From NCBI RefSeq assembly GCF_031834595.1, contig NZ_CP115541.1, positions 1,585,001 to 1,649,000 of the forward strand: a DNA stretch of 64,000 nucleotides, written 5' to 3'. The translations under genes and the position numbers were made by a program. This DNA is from Stenotrophomonas oahuensis (GTDB lineage Bacteria > Pseudomonadota > Gammaproteobacteria > Xanthomonadales > Xanthomonadaceae). The notes beneath the pieces are model-generated. The model searched no databases and was not told the DNA's origin. It saw only the letters and a program-made list of their open reading frames with translations. Below, one piece after another: positions 46,896-55,146 of the stretch. Each line of letters opens with the position of its first letter. Position 1 is the first letter of the stretch.

Positions 46896-47264
46896 TCAAT
46901 CAACGCAGATCGTACCCTGCGCCAACCCACCATCAATACGCTGACGGCAACCAAAGTTCTGGCTGATATCGCGCTGGCAGACGCCGGTCGCCGCGGTCCC
47001 GGGCACCAGCTCCGTATCGCCACTGCCCAAGCACTGCCCCATACAGTCGGACTTGGTCCGGCAGCTTTTGCCGGCATCGGCGTACGGCACCACGCACTGC
47101 ACGCGCTGCAGGCGACCCAGCGGCTTCATTTCGCCGCCCTGAGCCGCGCAATCGGCGTCTTCCGCGGTCCGGTTGGCAGGGGCGGCGGAAGGAGCCGGGA
47201 ATGGATCGGTCGTGGTACAACCAGCCAGCAACAACAGCGCGGACAACATCAAGGTTAAGCGCAT
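46896..47264 (-). CDS. Small cysteine-rich predicted lipoprotein, function unknown
   Basis: A 122-residue protein not assigned to a family. A lipoprotein signal ends LLAGC (Cys16). The mature part has eight further cysteines (DADC, VQCV, KSCRTKSDCMGQC, GVC, FGC, TIC), suggesting up to four disulfides outside the cytoplasm. GGAAAG precedes ATG 47264. Located between gpx and rmuC on the same strand, separated from gpx by a REP element and by 58 bp from rmuC. Confidence 0.75.
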   Translation of the reverse strand: MRLTLMLSALLLLAGCTTTDPFPAPSAAPANRTAEDADCAAQGGEMKPLGRLQRVQCVVPYADAGKSCRTKSDCMGQCLGSGDTELVPGTAATGVCQRDISQNFGCRQRIDGGLAQGTICVD

Positions 47265-47322
47265 CGGGGGCTTTCCGTTGGAAGAATCCCGATGGTAGGT
47301 CACCCCCGTGCATCGCGACACC

Positions 47323-48693
47323 TTATTCGGTGTCGCTGTCCACTTCTTCCTCATCGCCGCCATCCAGCCCGATGTCCCCCAGCAGCTGCCGGGTCTGCTC
47401 ACCGCCCAGCGATTCCACCCCGCGCAGGCGGCGTTCGATGGTGCGGGTCTTGCGGCTGGCCTCGCCGAGGCTGCGACCCACGGTGCTGATCTGCTTCTCG
47501 GCCTTTTCCAGGATGCCGGCGAACTTGCCGAACTCACTCTTCACCGCGCCCAGCAACACCCATACCTCACTGGAGCGCTGTTCGATCGCCAGCGTGCGGA
47601 AACCCATCTGCAGGCTGTTGAGCAGTGCGGTCACCGTGGTCGGACCGGCCACCACCACGCGATGTTCGCGCTGCAGCAGGTCGACCAGACCGGGGCGACG
47701 GATCACTTCGGCGTACAGGCCTTCGGTGGGCAGGAACATCACCGCGAAGTCGGTGGTATGCGGGGGCACGATGTACTTGTCGCTGATCGACTTGGCCTGG
47801 ATGCGGATCGCGCGTTCCAGCTGTGCGCCCTGCTGCCGTACGCCCTCAACGTCGCCCTGTTCCTGTGCATCCAGCAGGCGCTCGTAGTCCTCGCTGGGGA
47901 ACTTGGAATCGATCGGCAGCCACACCGGCACATCATCGGGACTGCGGCCGGGCAGGCGCACCGCGATGTCGACCATCTCGCCGCTGTCTGGACGCACCTT
48001 CACTCCACGCGCGTACTGCTCCTGGGTAAGAGTCTGCTCGAGGATGTTCTCCAGCTGCACTTCGCCCCAGCTGCCGCGGTTCTTGACGTTGGTCAGCACG
48101 CGTTTGAGATCGCCCACGCCGGTGGCCAGCTGCTGCATCTCACCCAGGCCGCGCTGCACCTGCTCGAGTCGGTCGGAGACGAGCTGGAACGAGGCTCCCA
48201 GGCGCGCTTCCAGCGTGCTCTGCAGCTTCTCATCGACGGTGACGCGCATCTGGTCCAGCTTCTCGGCGTTGTCGCGCTGCAGGGTCTGCAGCTGCTGCTC
48301 CAGCGTGCCGCGCATCTCACCGATGCGCTGTTCATTACGCTGGATCAGGTCCTGCAGACGCTGGCCAAGCGAATCACCCAGGCGCTGCTGCGCGCCGGTG
48401 CTTTCCTCGCGGGCCTTGCGCGCGTCGTCATTGAGCGCGTCGCGCAGCAGGTCCAGGCGCTGGTCGGTGCGGGTTGAGAGGTCGGTCAGCGCGCGCGCAA
48501 AGCTTTCCAGGCGCGCATCTTGCTGCCGCCCCAGCCCTTCCAGCTGCTCGCGCAATTCGCTGCGGCCGATACGCGCTTCCTCGCGCAGCGACTGCTCCAG
48601 GCCGTCATGACGGGAACGCCGCAGCAGGGTGGCCAGCTGCAGGACGAGGACGGCGCAGAGCAGGCCGCCAAGGATGAGGAATTCAGGTTGCAT
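47323..48693 (-). CDS. rmuC: DNA recombination protein RmuC
   Basis: RmuC limits recombination at inverted repeats. The 456-residue protein has an N-terminal membrane anchor (about 5-24), a long coiled coil (about 30-190) and the RmuC nuclease-like domain (NRGSWGEVQLENILEQ; LPIDSKFPSEDYERLL; VVVAGPTTVTALLNSLQMGF). The acidic tail ends GDEEEVDSDTE. I chose ATG 48693 (MQPEFLIL); the longer frame upstream overlaps the divergent GST gene. Confidence 0.92.
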   Translation of the reverse strand: MQPEFLILGGLLCAVLVLQLATLLRRSRHDGLEQSLREEARIGRSELREQLEGLGRQQDARLESFARALTDLSTRTDQRLDLLRDALNDDARKAREESTGAQQRLGDSLGQRLQDLIQRNEQRIGEMRGTLEQQLQTLQRDNAEKLDQMRVTVDEKLQSTLEARLGASFQLVSDRLEQVQRGLGEMQQLATGVGDLKRVLTNVKNRGSWGEVQLENILEQTLTQEQYARGVKVRPDSGEMVDIAVRLPGRSPDDVPVWLPIDSKFPSEDYERLLDAQEQGDVEGVRQQGAQLERAIRIQAKSISDKYIVPPHTTDFAVMFLPTEGLYAEVIRRPGLVDLLQREHRVVVAGPTTVTALLNSLQMGFRTLAIEQRSSEVWVLLGAVKSEFGKFAGILEKAEKQISTVGRSLGEASRKTRTIERRLRGVESLGGEQTRQLLGDIGLDGGDEEEVDSDTE

Positions 48694-48741
48694 GCGCCCA
48701 GTGTAGGCTGAGCGGGTCTCAATGGCTGCGCCGGAGCCCCC

Positions 48742-49362
48742 ATGCTGGACGTGCTTGGAAAGTCGACCTCGATCAATGTGCGCAAAGTGCTGTGGCTGTG
48801 CCAGCTGCTTGGGCTGGATTACCGGCATCTGGGTGCTGACGGCACCCACAGCGCCGACGCGACCGCGCTGCAGTCGCGCAACCCCAACGGCCTGGTGCCG
48901 GTCATTCGCGACGGTGATTTCGTGCTGTGGGAGTCCAACAGCATCTGCCGCTATCTGGCCGCGCGGGCGCAGCGTGACGATCTGCTGCCGCAGGAGCCGC
49001 AGTCGCGCGCCCAGGTCGAGCAATGGATGGACTGGCAGGCCACCGATCTCAATACAGCATGGCGCTACGTGTTCATGTCGCGGGTCCGGCAGCACCCGGC
49101 TTACACCGACGAAGCCGCCGCCGCGACCAGCCTGGCCCAGTGGAACCGGCTGATGCAGCAGCTGGACCAGCAACTGGCGGACACCCGGGCCTATGTCGCC
49201 GGACCGGTATTTACCCTGGCCGATATCGTGCTGGGGCTGTCGACCCAGCGCTGGCTGATGACGCCGGGTGAGAAACCAGACCTGCCGGCTGTGCAGGCCT
49301 GGTTCGGGCGGCTGGCCGGCCATGCCGGCTTCGACCAGCACTGCCGGAACGGCATCCCCTGA
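48742..49362 (+). CDS. Glutathione S-transferase family protein
   Basis: A 206-residue GST: an N-terminal thioredoxin-like domain (GKSTSINVRKVLW, with the likely Ser/Thr that activates glutathione; VLWESNSICRYLA, the Glu-Ser glutathione-binding motif) and a C-terminal helical domain. ATG 48742 follows GGAG. The substrate is unknown. It diverges from rmuC (48-bp gap) and converges on the MDR oxidoreductase with one base between stops. Confidence 0.9.
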   Translation: MLDVLGKSTSINVRKVLWLCQLLGLDYRHLGADGTHSADATALQSRNPNGLVPVIRDGDFVLWESNSICRYLAARAQRDDLLPQEPQSRAQVEQWMDWQATDLNTAWRYVFMSRVRQHPAYTDEAAAATSLAQWNRLMQQLDQQLADTRAYVAGPVFTLADIVLGLSTQRWLMTPGEKPDLPAVQAWFGRLAGHAGFDQHCRNGIP

Positions 49363-49363
49363 C

Positions 49364-50371
49364 CTAGAACCCTTCCAGCACCAGCTTGCCGCGGGCGCGA
49401 TGGCTTTCGATCAGCGCGTGGGCGCGGCGCAGGTTGGCTGCGTCGATGCGGCCGTAATGCTCGCCCAGGGTGGTGCGCAGCACGCCGGTGTCGACCAGCT
49501 CGGACACCCGGTTGAGCAGGTCGTGCTGGCGCTGCAGGTCCGGGGTGCCGAAGGTGGATCGGGTGAACATCGATTCCCAATGCAGCGACAGGCTCTTGCG
49601 CTTGAGCGCCATCACGTCGAGCTGGCCCGGGTCGTCAATTAGCGCGAGCTGGCCCTGCGGTTCCAGCGCGGACACGATCTGCGCGTAGTGCTGGTCGGTG
49701 TGGGTGAGGCTGGCCACGTGGGTGACCGCGTTGATGCCGATGCGGGCCAGGCCTTCGGTGAGCGCCTGGCTGTGGTCGATGACGTGGTGTGCGCCCAGAT
49801 CCAGCACCCAGTCCTGGGTGTCCGGTCGCGAGGCGGTGCCGATCACCGTCAGCTGGGTCAGCTGGCGCGCGAGCTGGACCAGGATCGAACCCACCCCACC
49901 GGCCGCACCGACCACCAGCAGGGTCTGGCCGGCACCACCGCCTTCGGCGACGCGCAGGCGGTCGAACAGCAGTTCCCAGGCGGTGATCGCGGTCAGCGGC
50001 AGCGCGGCGGCGGCGGCGTCATCGAGGCTGGCCGGCTTGCGGCCGACGATGCGCTCGTCCACCAGCTGGTACTCGGCATTGCTGCCGGGACGGTTGATGT
50101 CACCGGCGTAGAAAACCGCGTCACCCGGCTGGAACAGGCTGACCTCGCTGCCCACCGCATCCACGATGCCGACCGCATCCCAGCCGATCACGCGCGGCTC
50201 GCTGACCGCGGCATTGCGGCGGACCTTGGTGTCGACCGGGTTCACCGAGATCGCCCGCACCTGTACGCGCAGATCGCGCGGGCCAGGGGTGGGCAGCGGC
50301 AGGTCCAGATCGATCAGGGCAGCCGGGTCGGTAACAGGCAGGCCGTGCTGGGTATAGGCAATGGCTTTCAT
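49364..50371 (-). CDS. Zinc-free MDR-family NAD(P)H oxidoreductase (quinone-oxidoreductase type)
   Basis: A 335-residue medium-chain dehydrogenase/reductase with the GroES-like N-terminal domain (VNPVDTKVR, GWDAVGIVDAVG, GDAVFYAG) and the Rossmann motif GAAGGVGS. It has no cysteine at all, so it cannot bind the zinc typical of alcohol dehydrogenases and is more likely a quinone or enone reductase. It diverges from the LysR gene across 96 bp; such pairs are usually regulator and target. Confidence 0.88.
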   Translation of the reverse strand: MKAIAYTQHGLPVTDPAALIDLDLPLPTPGPRDLRVQVRAISVNPVDTKVRRNAAVSEPRVIGWDAVGIVDAVGSEVSLFQPGDAVFYAGDINRPGSNAEYQLVDERIVGRKPASLDDAAAAALPLTAITAWELLFDRLRVAEGGGAGQTLLVVGAAGGVGSILVQLARQLTQLTVIGTASRPDTQDWVLDLGAHHVIDHSQALTEGLARIGINAVTHVASLTHTDQHYAQIVSALEPQGQLALIDDPGQLDVMALKRKSLSLHWESMFTRSTFGTPDLQRQHDLLNRVSELVDTGVLRTTLGEHYGRIDAANLRRAHALIESHRARGKLVLEGF

Positions 50372-50467
50372 GCGGGAGCAGTCCAGAAGAGGGAGACCCA
50401 GCTTGGACCGCCCTCACTTGCCCGGAAAGGCGCACAATGCATCATCACTTTCACTCTGGAAGAGAAA

Positions 50468-51385
50468 ATGGTCCGGTTTGAGGATCTGGCCCTGTTTGTC
50501 CGCACCGCCGCGCTGGGCAGCTTCTCCCAGGCCGCGCGCGAAGCCGACCTGCTGCCCGGCCAGGTGGCCGCCGCCGTGGCCCGGCTGGAACGCGAACTGG
50601 ACCTGCGCCTGTTCGTGCGCACCACCCGCAGCCTGCGCCTGACTGCCGAGGGTGTGCTGTACCTGCCCTACGCGCAGGAAGTGCTGGCCACCCTGCAGGA
50701 GGCCGATGACCGGATCCGCGGTGAGGATGCCGAACTGCGCGGTGTGCTGCAGGTGGCCGCGCCGTCAGACCTGGGCCGCAACGTGCTGCTGCCCTGGCTG
50801 ACCGAGTTCCGCGCCGCACACCCCAAGCTGCAGCTGCGGTTACTGCTGTCCGACCAGGTCGCCGATGTGTTCCGCGAACCGGTCGATGTGGCGTTCCGGC
50901 TGGGCCGCTTTGACAGCGCGCGCTATGTGGCGCTGCCGTTGCTGCCCGGCAACCGCCGGGTGCTGGTGGCCTCGCCTGACTATCTGGCCCGGCATGGCGC
51001 GCCGGCGGATCTGGACGCGCTGAAGGAGCACCAGTGCCTGCTCTATCAGCTGGCCGGGCGCCCCTACGACCGCTGGAGCTTCGAACAGGAGGGACGCCGC
51101 GTGGTGGTGCCGGTACGCGGTCATCTGGTCTGCGACGACGCCGACGTGGTGCGGCGCTGGGCGGTGGCCGGCGAAGGCATCGTGTTCAAGTCCTGGCTGG
51201 ATGTGTGCGAGGACGTCCGCGCCGGGCGGCTGCAGGTGCTGCTGGACGGAGCCGGCGACAGCCTGCCACTGAACCTGGTGTGCCCGCACCGCAAGCAGTT
51301 TTCCACCGCGCTGCGCCAGCTGCATGCGCTGTGTGTGGAACGACTGCACCCGATGTTGAACGGACTCCCCGCCGGACCAGTCTGA
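50468..51385 (+). CDS. LysR family transcriptional regulator
   Basis: A 305-residue LysR-type regulator with an N-terminal winged helix (about 1-60, FEDLALFVRTAALGSFSQAA) and a periplasmic-binding-like effector domain. I chose ATG 50468, preceded by GGAAGAGAAA. The open frame extends about 780 bases further upstream, but that part is antisense to the oxidoreductase and lacks coding character. It probably controls the divergent oxidoreductase. Confidence 0.92.
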   Translation: MVRFEDLALFVRTAALGSFSQAAREADLLPGQVAAAVARLERELDLRLFVRTTRSLRLTAEGVLYLPYAQEVLATLQEADDRIRGEDAELRGVLQVAAPSDLGRNVLLPWLTEFRAAHPKLQLRLLLSDQVADVFREPVDVAFRLGRFDSARYVALPLLPGNRRVLVASPDYLARHGAPADLDALKEHQCLLYQLAGRPYDRWSFEQEGRRVVVPVRGHLVCDDADVVRRWAVAGEGIVFKSWLDVCEDVRAGRLQVLLDGAGDSLPLNLVCPHRKQFSTALRQLHALCVERLHPMLNGLPAGPV

Positions 51386-51456
51386 AAGCGACAGCTGACG
51401 CTATCCCCGCCGTCACCGCTGGCCGACAATAGCGTCCCCCCGAGTGAGTTGTCGCC

Positions 51457-52083
51457 ATGCCGTGGATGGGCATCCAGGACCTGTGGACCTTTGTTGCTGC
51501 CGTGCTGGTGTTCCTGGCGCTGCCAGGTCCCGGCACGTTTACCCTGCTCACCGCCACCGGGCGCGGTGGCGTGCGCGGCGGCTACACCGCGCTGGCCGGT
51601 CTGCTGCTGGGTGACCAGATCCTGATGTGGCTGGCGGTGGCCGGGGTGGCCGCGCTGCTCAAGGCCAACCCGGTGGTGTTCCACGCCGTGCAATATCTGG
51701 GTGCCGCCTATCTGGTGTGGGTCGGCATCAGTCTGCTGCGCGAGCCGCAGGAAGGCGCGCAGCCCGGCGGCATCCGCCTGCAGCCGGGCCACTACTTCCG
51801 CCAGGCCATTCTGGTCAGCCTGCTCAATCCGAAGGCGATCATTTTCTACATGGCGTTCCTGCCGCTGTTCATCGACCCGGTGCGGCATCAGGGGCTGGTG
51901 ACGTTTGCGGCACTGGCCGGGCTGATCTTCGTGTTGAGCGTGGCCTACTGCTCGCTGCTGATCGGCGTGGGCAACCTGCTGCGCCGTCGGATCATCCAGC
52001 ATCCGCGCGTGGGCACCTGGCTCAAGCGGGTGGCCGGGGTGTTCCTGATCGGCTTCGGCGTGCGTCTGGGCGTGAGCGGCTGA
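51457..52083 (+). CDS. LysE/RhtB family exporter
   Basis: A 208-residue LysE-family amino-acid or metabolite exporter with six membrane helices and the family signature LALPGPGTFTLLTATGRGG near residues 20-38, later SLLNPKAIIFYMAFLP. ATG 51457 is the first start; ATG 51466 is possible. It follows the LysR gene by 71 bp in the same direction and could be part of its regulon. Confidence 0.9.
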   Translation: MPWMGIQDLWTFVAAVLVFLALPGPGTFTLLTATGRGGVRGGYTALAGLLLGDQILMWLAVAGVAALLKANPVVFHAVQYLGAAYLVWVGISLLREPQEGAQPGGIRLQPGHYFRQAILVSLLNPKAIIFYMAFLPLFIDPVRHQGLVTFAALAGLIFVLSVAYCSLLIGVGNLLRRRIIQHPRVGTWLKRVAGVFLIGFGVRLGVSG

Positions 52084-52097
52084 GCGCGGCACCGAGG

Positions 52098-52112
52098 CAG
52101 TTGCGACAACTG
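52098..52112. promoter_or_regulatory. Short palindrome upstream of the amino-acid permease
   Basis: CAGTTG CGA CAACTG is a perfect 6-bp inverted repeat in the 171-bp gap before the permease gene. It could be an operator; no regulator was identified. The gap has no other clear structure. Confidence 0.3.
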
Positions 52113-52254
52113 GCAGCAGCTTTTGTGCTGGATTCGGCAAAGCCTTGTCAATCCCAAAATCCGTTGGCCGTTCACGACGCTTGGCAGTAGTAATGCTGCG
52201 GCGCGTTCGGTCACACTCGGGCACTTGTCGATTGCAGTCACCCCGTGAGGTCCC

Positions 52255-53688
52255 ATGTCATCCTTGTTGCGGCGTAAATCCCTGGGTTCGGTCACCGACC
52301 ACGAGTCCGGCAGGCGTCTGGTACCCACGTTGAGCTGGCCGCATCTGGTCGCGCTGGGCATCGGAGCCATCGTCGGCACCGGCATCTACACGCTGATCGG
52401 CGTGGGTGCGAACCTCGCCGGTCCGGCAGTGCTGATCTCCTTCGCCATTGCCGGTGCGGTCTGCGCCTGCGCCGCGCTGTGCTACGCCGAACTGTCGACC
52501 ATGATGCCCGCCGCCGGCAGCGCCTATACCTACAGCTACACCGCGCTGGGTGAGGTGTTCGCCTGGGTGGTGGGCTGGAGCCTGGTGCTGGAGTACTCGC
52601 TGGTGGTGAGTACGGTGGCGGTCGGCTGGTCTGGCTACTTCGTCGGCTTCCTGGAGTGGATTCACAGCAACACCGGGGTCGACATCCGCCTGCCGGCCGC
52701 GCTGTCGGCCGGCCCACATGTGGAAGGCGGTTGGTTCAATCTGCCTGCGGTGGTGATCACCTGGGTGGTCGCTGGTGGTCTGATGCTGGGCACCAAGGAA
52801 AGCGCCACGCTGAATGCCATTCTGGTGGTGTTGAAGATCATCGCGCTGGGCGTGTTCGTGGCCGTGGCCCTGCCCGCCTTCGATGCCTCCAACCTGCAGC
52901 CGTTCATGCCGCACGGCTTCGCCAAGACGCTGGGCCCGGATGGCGTGGAGCGTGGCGTGATGGCCGCGGCCGCGATCATCTTCTTCGCCTTCTACGGCTT
53001 CGATGCCATCTCCACCGCGGCGGAAGAGGCCAAGAACCCGGGCCGCGACCTGTCGATCGGCATCATCGGCTCGATGATTGGCTGCACCATCATCTACATG
53101 CTGGTGGCGCTGGCCGCCATTGGTGCGATGAGCTACGCCGTGTTCGGCCACAGCGCCGAGCCGCTGGCGCTGATCATGCGCGAGCTGGGTCACCCCACCG
53201 CGGCGCTGGTGATCGGCGTAGTGGCGATCGTTGCATTGCCCACCGTGCTGCTGGCCTTCCTGTTCGGCCAGAGCCGCGTGTTCTTCGTGATGGGTCGTGA
53301 CGGGCTGCTGCCGCGTGGCCTGTCGGCCGTGAACAAGCGCACCGGCACGCCGGTGGCGACCACGCTGTTCAGTGCGCTGGTGGTGTCCGCGCTGGCGGGT
53401 GTTGCGCGTCTGGATGAGATCGCCGCGCTGGCCAATGCCGGCACCCTGGCCGCGTTCACCGCTGTCGGAATCTGTCTGGTGGTGATGCGCAAGCGCGAGC
53501 CGGGTGCGAAGCGCACCTTCCGCACGCCGCTGGCCTGGTTCGTGGGTCCCGCTGCCGCGCTGGGCTGCATCTACCTGTTCATCAGCCTGCCCAGCAGCAC
53601 CCAGCTGTACTTCCTGATCTGGAACGTGATCGGCTTGTTGGTGTACTTCCTGTACAGCCGGAACAACGCGTTGATCGGCAAGGCGTGA
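52255..53688 (+). CDS. APC-superfamily amino-acid permease (CAT/YfnA type)
   Basis: A 477-residue cationic-amino-acid-transporter-like permease with about 12 membrane helices. The motifs GIGAIVGTGIYTLIG (residues about 37-51), AALCYAELSTMMPAAGSAYTY and FFAFYGFDAISTAAEEAKNP are characteristic. It would import amino acids with protons; substrate specificity cannot be seen. ATG 52255 is preceded by GTGAGG. A REP pair lies directly after the stop. Confidence 0.92.
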   Translation: MSSLLRRKSLGSVTDHESGRRLVPTLSWPHLVALGIGAIVGTGIYTLIGVGANLAGPAVLISFAIAGAVCACAALCYAELSTMMPAAGSAYTYSYTALGEVFAWVVGWSLVLEYSLVVSTVAVGWSGYFVGFLEWIHSNTGVDIRLPAALSAGPHVEGGWFNLPAVVITWVVAGGLMLGTKESATLNAILVVLKIIALGVFVAVALPAFDASNLQPFMPHGFAKTLGPDGVERGVMAAAAIIFFAFYGFDAISTAAEEAKNPGRDLSIGIIGSMIGCTIIYMLVALAAIGAMSYAVFGHSAEPLALIMRELGHPTAALVIGVVAIVALPTVLLAFLFGQSRVFFVMGRDGLLPRGLSAVNKRTGTPVATTLFSALVVSALAGVARLDEIAALANAGTLAAFTAVGICLVVMRKREPGAKRTFRTPLAWFVGPAAALGCIYLFISLPSSTQLYFLIWNVIGLLVYFLYSRNNALIGKA

Positions 53689-53697
53689 TTTGAAAGC

Positions 53698-53752
53698 GTA
53701 CCCACCAACGGTGGGTACCTACCGCGGTAGCGCACGACCGTTGGTCGTGCGT
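53698..53752. repeat. Inverted SMAG/REP pair overlapping the dipeptidase 3' end
   Basis: The first element has arms 53698-53706 and 53710-53718 and CTAC (53719-53722); the second has GTAG (53727-53730) and arms 53731-53739 and 53743-53751. The pair separates the converging permease and dipeptidase genes, and the dipeptidase reading frame runs through the second element and stops in the first. Confidence 0.88.
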
Positions 53753-54984
53753 CGGCCCTCCGCGTAATCCTGCGCCTGCTGCATCACCCGCAGCAGGTTG
53801 CCGCCCCAGATGCCGGCGATCTGCTGTTCGCTGTAGCCCTTGCGCAGCAGCCACGCGGTGATCTTCGGCAGCTGGCTCACATCCTGAAGGTCGGAAAGAC
53901 CGCCGCCGCCATCCCAGTCCAGGCCGATGCCCACATGCTCGGGGCCAACCACGGACAGGATGTGCTCCAGGTGCGCGAAGAAGTCGTCCAATGTGGCCTG
54001 CCGCAGCGGCTGGGTCTGATCCAGCTTCGCCAGTCCTTCCTTCAGCTGCACGCCCTGCGCGATGGTGAGTTGGTCATAGCCGGCACCGATCTGCTTCATC
54101 AGCGCGTCCTCGGCCTGCTTCCGCGCATCGCTCTTGCCGGTGTCGATCAGGTAGCCACCGTACGCGTTGACCTGGATAACACCGCCGGCCTTGGCCAGCT
54201 GCTTCAGACGGGTGTCGTCCAGGTTGCGCGGGTGGTTGTAGATTGCCTTGGCCGAGCTGTGCGACAGCACGAACGGCACCGGCAGGCGCTGGATCAGATC
54301 GTCGAACACCGCATCAGAGGCGTGCGACTGGTCGATGACGATGCCGAGCTTCACTGCTTCATCCACCAATGCCTTGCCAGCCGGGCTCAGGCCTTTCCAT
54401 TCCGCGCCCTTTGGGTCGGTGGCCGAGTCGGCGAACTCATTGTTGGCGAAGTGCACCGTGCTGAGCAGACGCAGGCCGGCCTGGTGATAGAAGCTGAGCA
54501 GCGAGGGATCAGCGACCAGCGGGCTGGCGTTCTCCATGCTGATGTAGACCACGCGCTTGCCGGCGGCTTTGATCTTCGCGGCGTCGGTGGCGGTCAGTGC
54601 CAGGGCGAACTGGTCCGGATGCGCAGCCAGCATTTCGCGGATTTCCAGCAGGCGCTGCAGGCCGGCGTCGCGGTCGTGCAGATGCGCTGCCGGCGAACGG
54701 TCGCCCTGGTCGGTGTAGATGGCGAAGAAACCGCCGTCCAGTGCGCCTTCCTGCATGCGCGGCAGGTCTACCTGGGACAGGGCGTTGTGGTCGTGCCGCT
54801 GGCGCAGGTCGAAGCCTTCGCGATGGAAGTTGGCGGGGGTGTCGAGGTGGCTGTCGAGGGTGAGCAGCCGTTGCTGCAGGGCTTTGGCCTTGGCCAGTTC
54901 CGCTGCGGAGAATTCGATGGCGTGGGCGGAAAGTGGCGCGAGCAGCGCCAGGGATACCAGCAACGACAGACCACGTAGCCTCAT
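53719..54984 (-). CDS. Secreted M19 (renal dipeptidase-like) dipeptidase
   Basis: A 421-residue zinc dipeptidase with a signal peptide (about 1-22, ending AHA). M19 motifs are present: LDSHLDTP (His-x-Asp), SMENA (bridging Glu), DQSHASD, LSHSSAKAIYNHPRNLDD and GIGLDWDGGGG. It would cleave dipeptides in the periplasm. The last 11 codons (RRTTNGRALPR) are REP DNA and the TAG stop is the GTAG head of the neighbouring inverted REP, so the native C-terminus was probably replaced. Confidence 0.92.
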   Translation of the reverse strand: MRLRGLSLLVSLALLAPLSAHAIEFSAAELAKAKALQQRLLTLDSHLDTPANFHREGFDLRQRHDHNALSQVDLPRMQEGALDGGFFAIYTDQGDRSPAAHLHDRDAGLQRLLEIREMLAAHPDQFALALTATDAAKIKAAGKRVVYISMENASPLVADPSLLSFYHQAGLRLLSTVHFANNEFADSATDPKGAEWKGLSPAGKALVDEAVKLGIVIDQSHASDAVFDDLIQRLPVPFVLSHSSAKAIYNHPRNLDDTRLKQLAKAGGVIQVNAYGGYLIDTGKSDARKQAEDALMKQIGAGYDQLTIAQGVQLKEGLAKLDQTQPLRQATLDDFFAHLEHILSVVGPEHVGIGLDWDGGGGLSDLQDVSQLPKITAWLLRKGYSEQQIAGIWGGNLLRVMQQAQDYAEGRRTTNGRALPR

Positions 54985-55024
54985 GACGCCTCACCAGCAG
55001 TGGGTAAACGTCAACGATAACAGC

Positions 55025-55130
55025 GTAGGGACACGCCATGCGTGTCCACGGGATGCCCGATCCAGGCAATGTGGCGACGGTGCCGGTCGTGTAATCCGGC
55101 ACCGCGAGGACACGCATGGCGTGTCCCTAC
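55025..55130. repeat. Inverted SMAG/REP pair with a central hairpin between rlmI and the dipeptidase gene
   Basis: GTAG (55025-55028) with arms 55029-55036/55040-55047, and a mirror copy with arms 55108-55115/55119-55126 and CTAC (55127-55130). Between them GTGCCGG (55080-55086) pairs with CCGGCAC (55096-55102). Likely transcription attenuation between the two genes. Confidence 0.85.
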
Positions 55131-55146
55131 ATCAGGTCATCCGACC

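Noticed and set aside
49688..50467. Extension of the LysR frame upstream of 50468
   Set aside because: It is antisense to the MDR oxidoreductase; the LysR family N-terminus and a ribosome site place the start at 50468.
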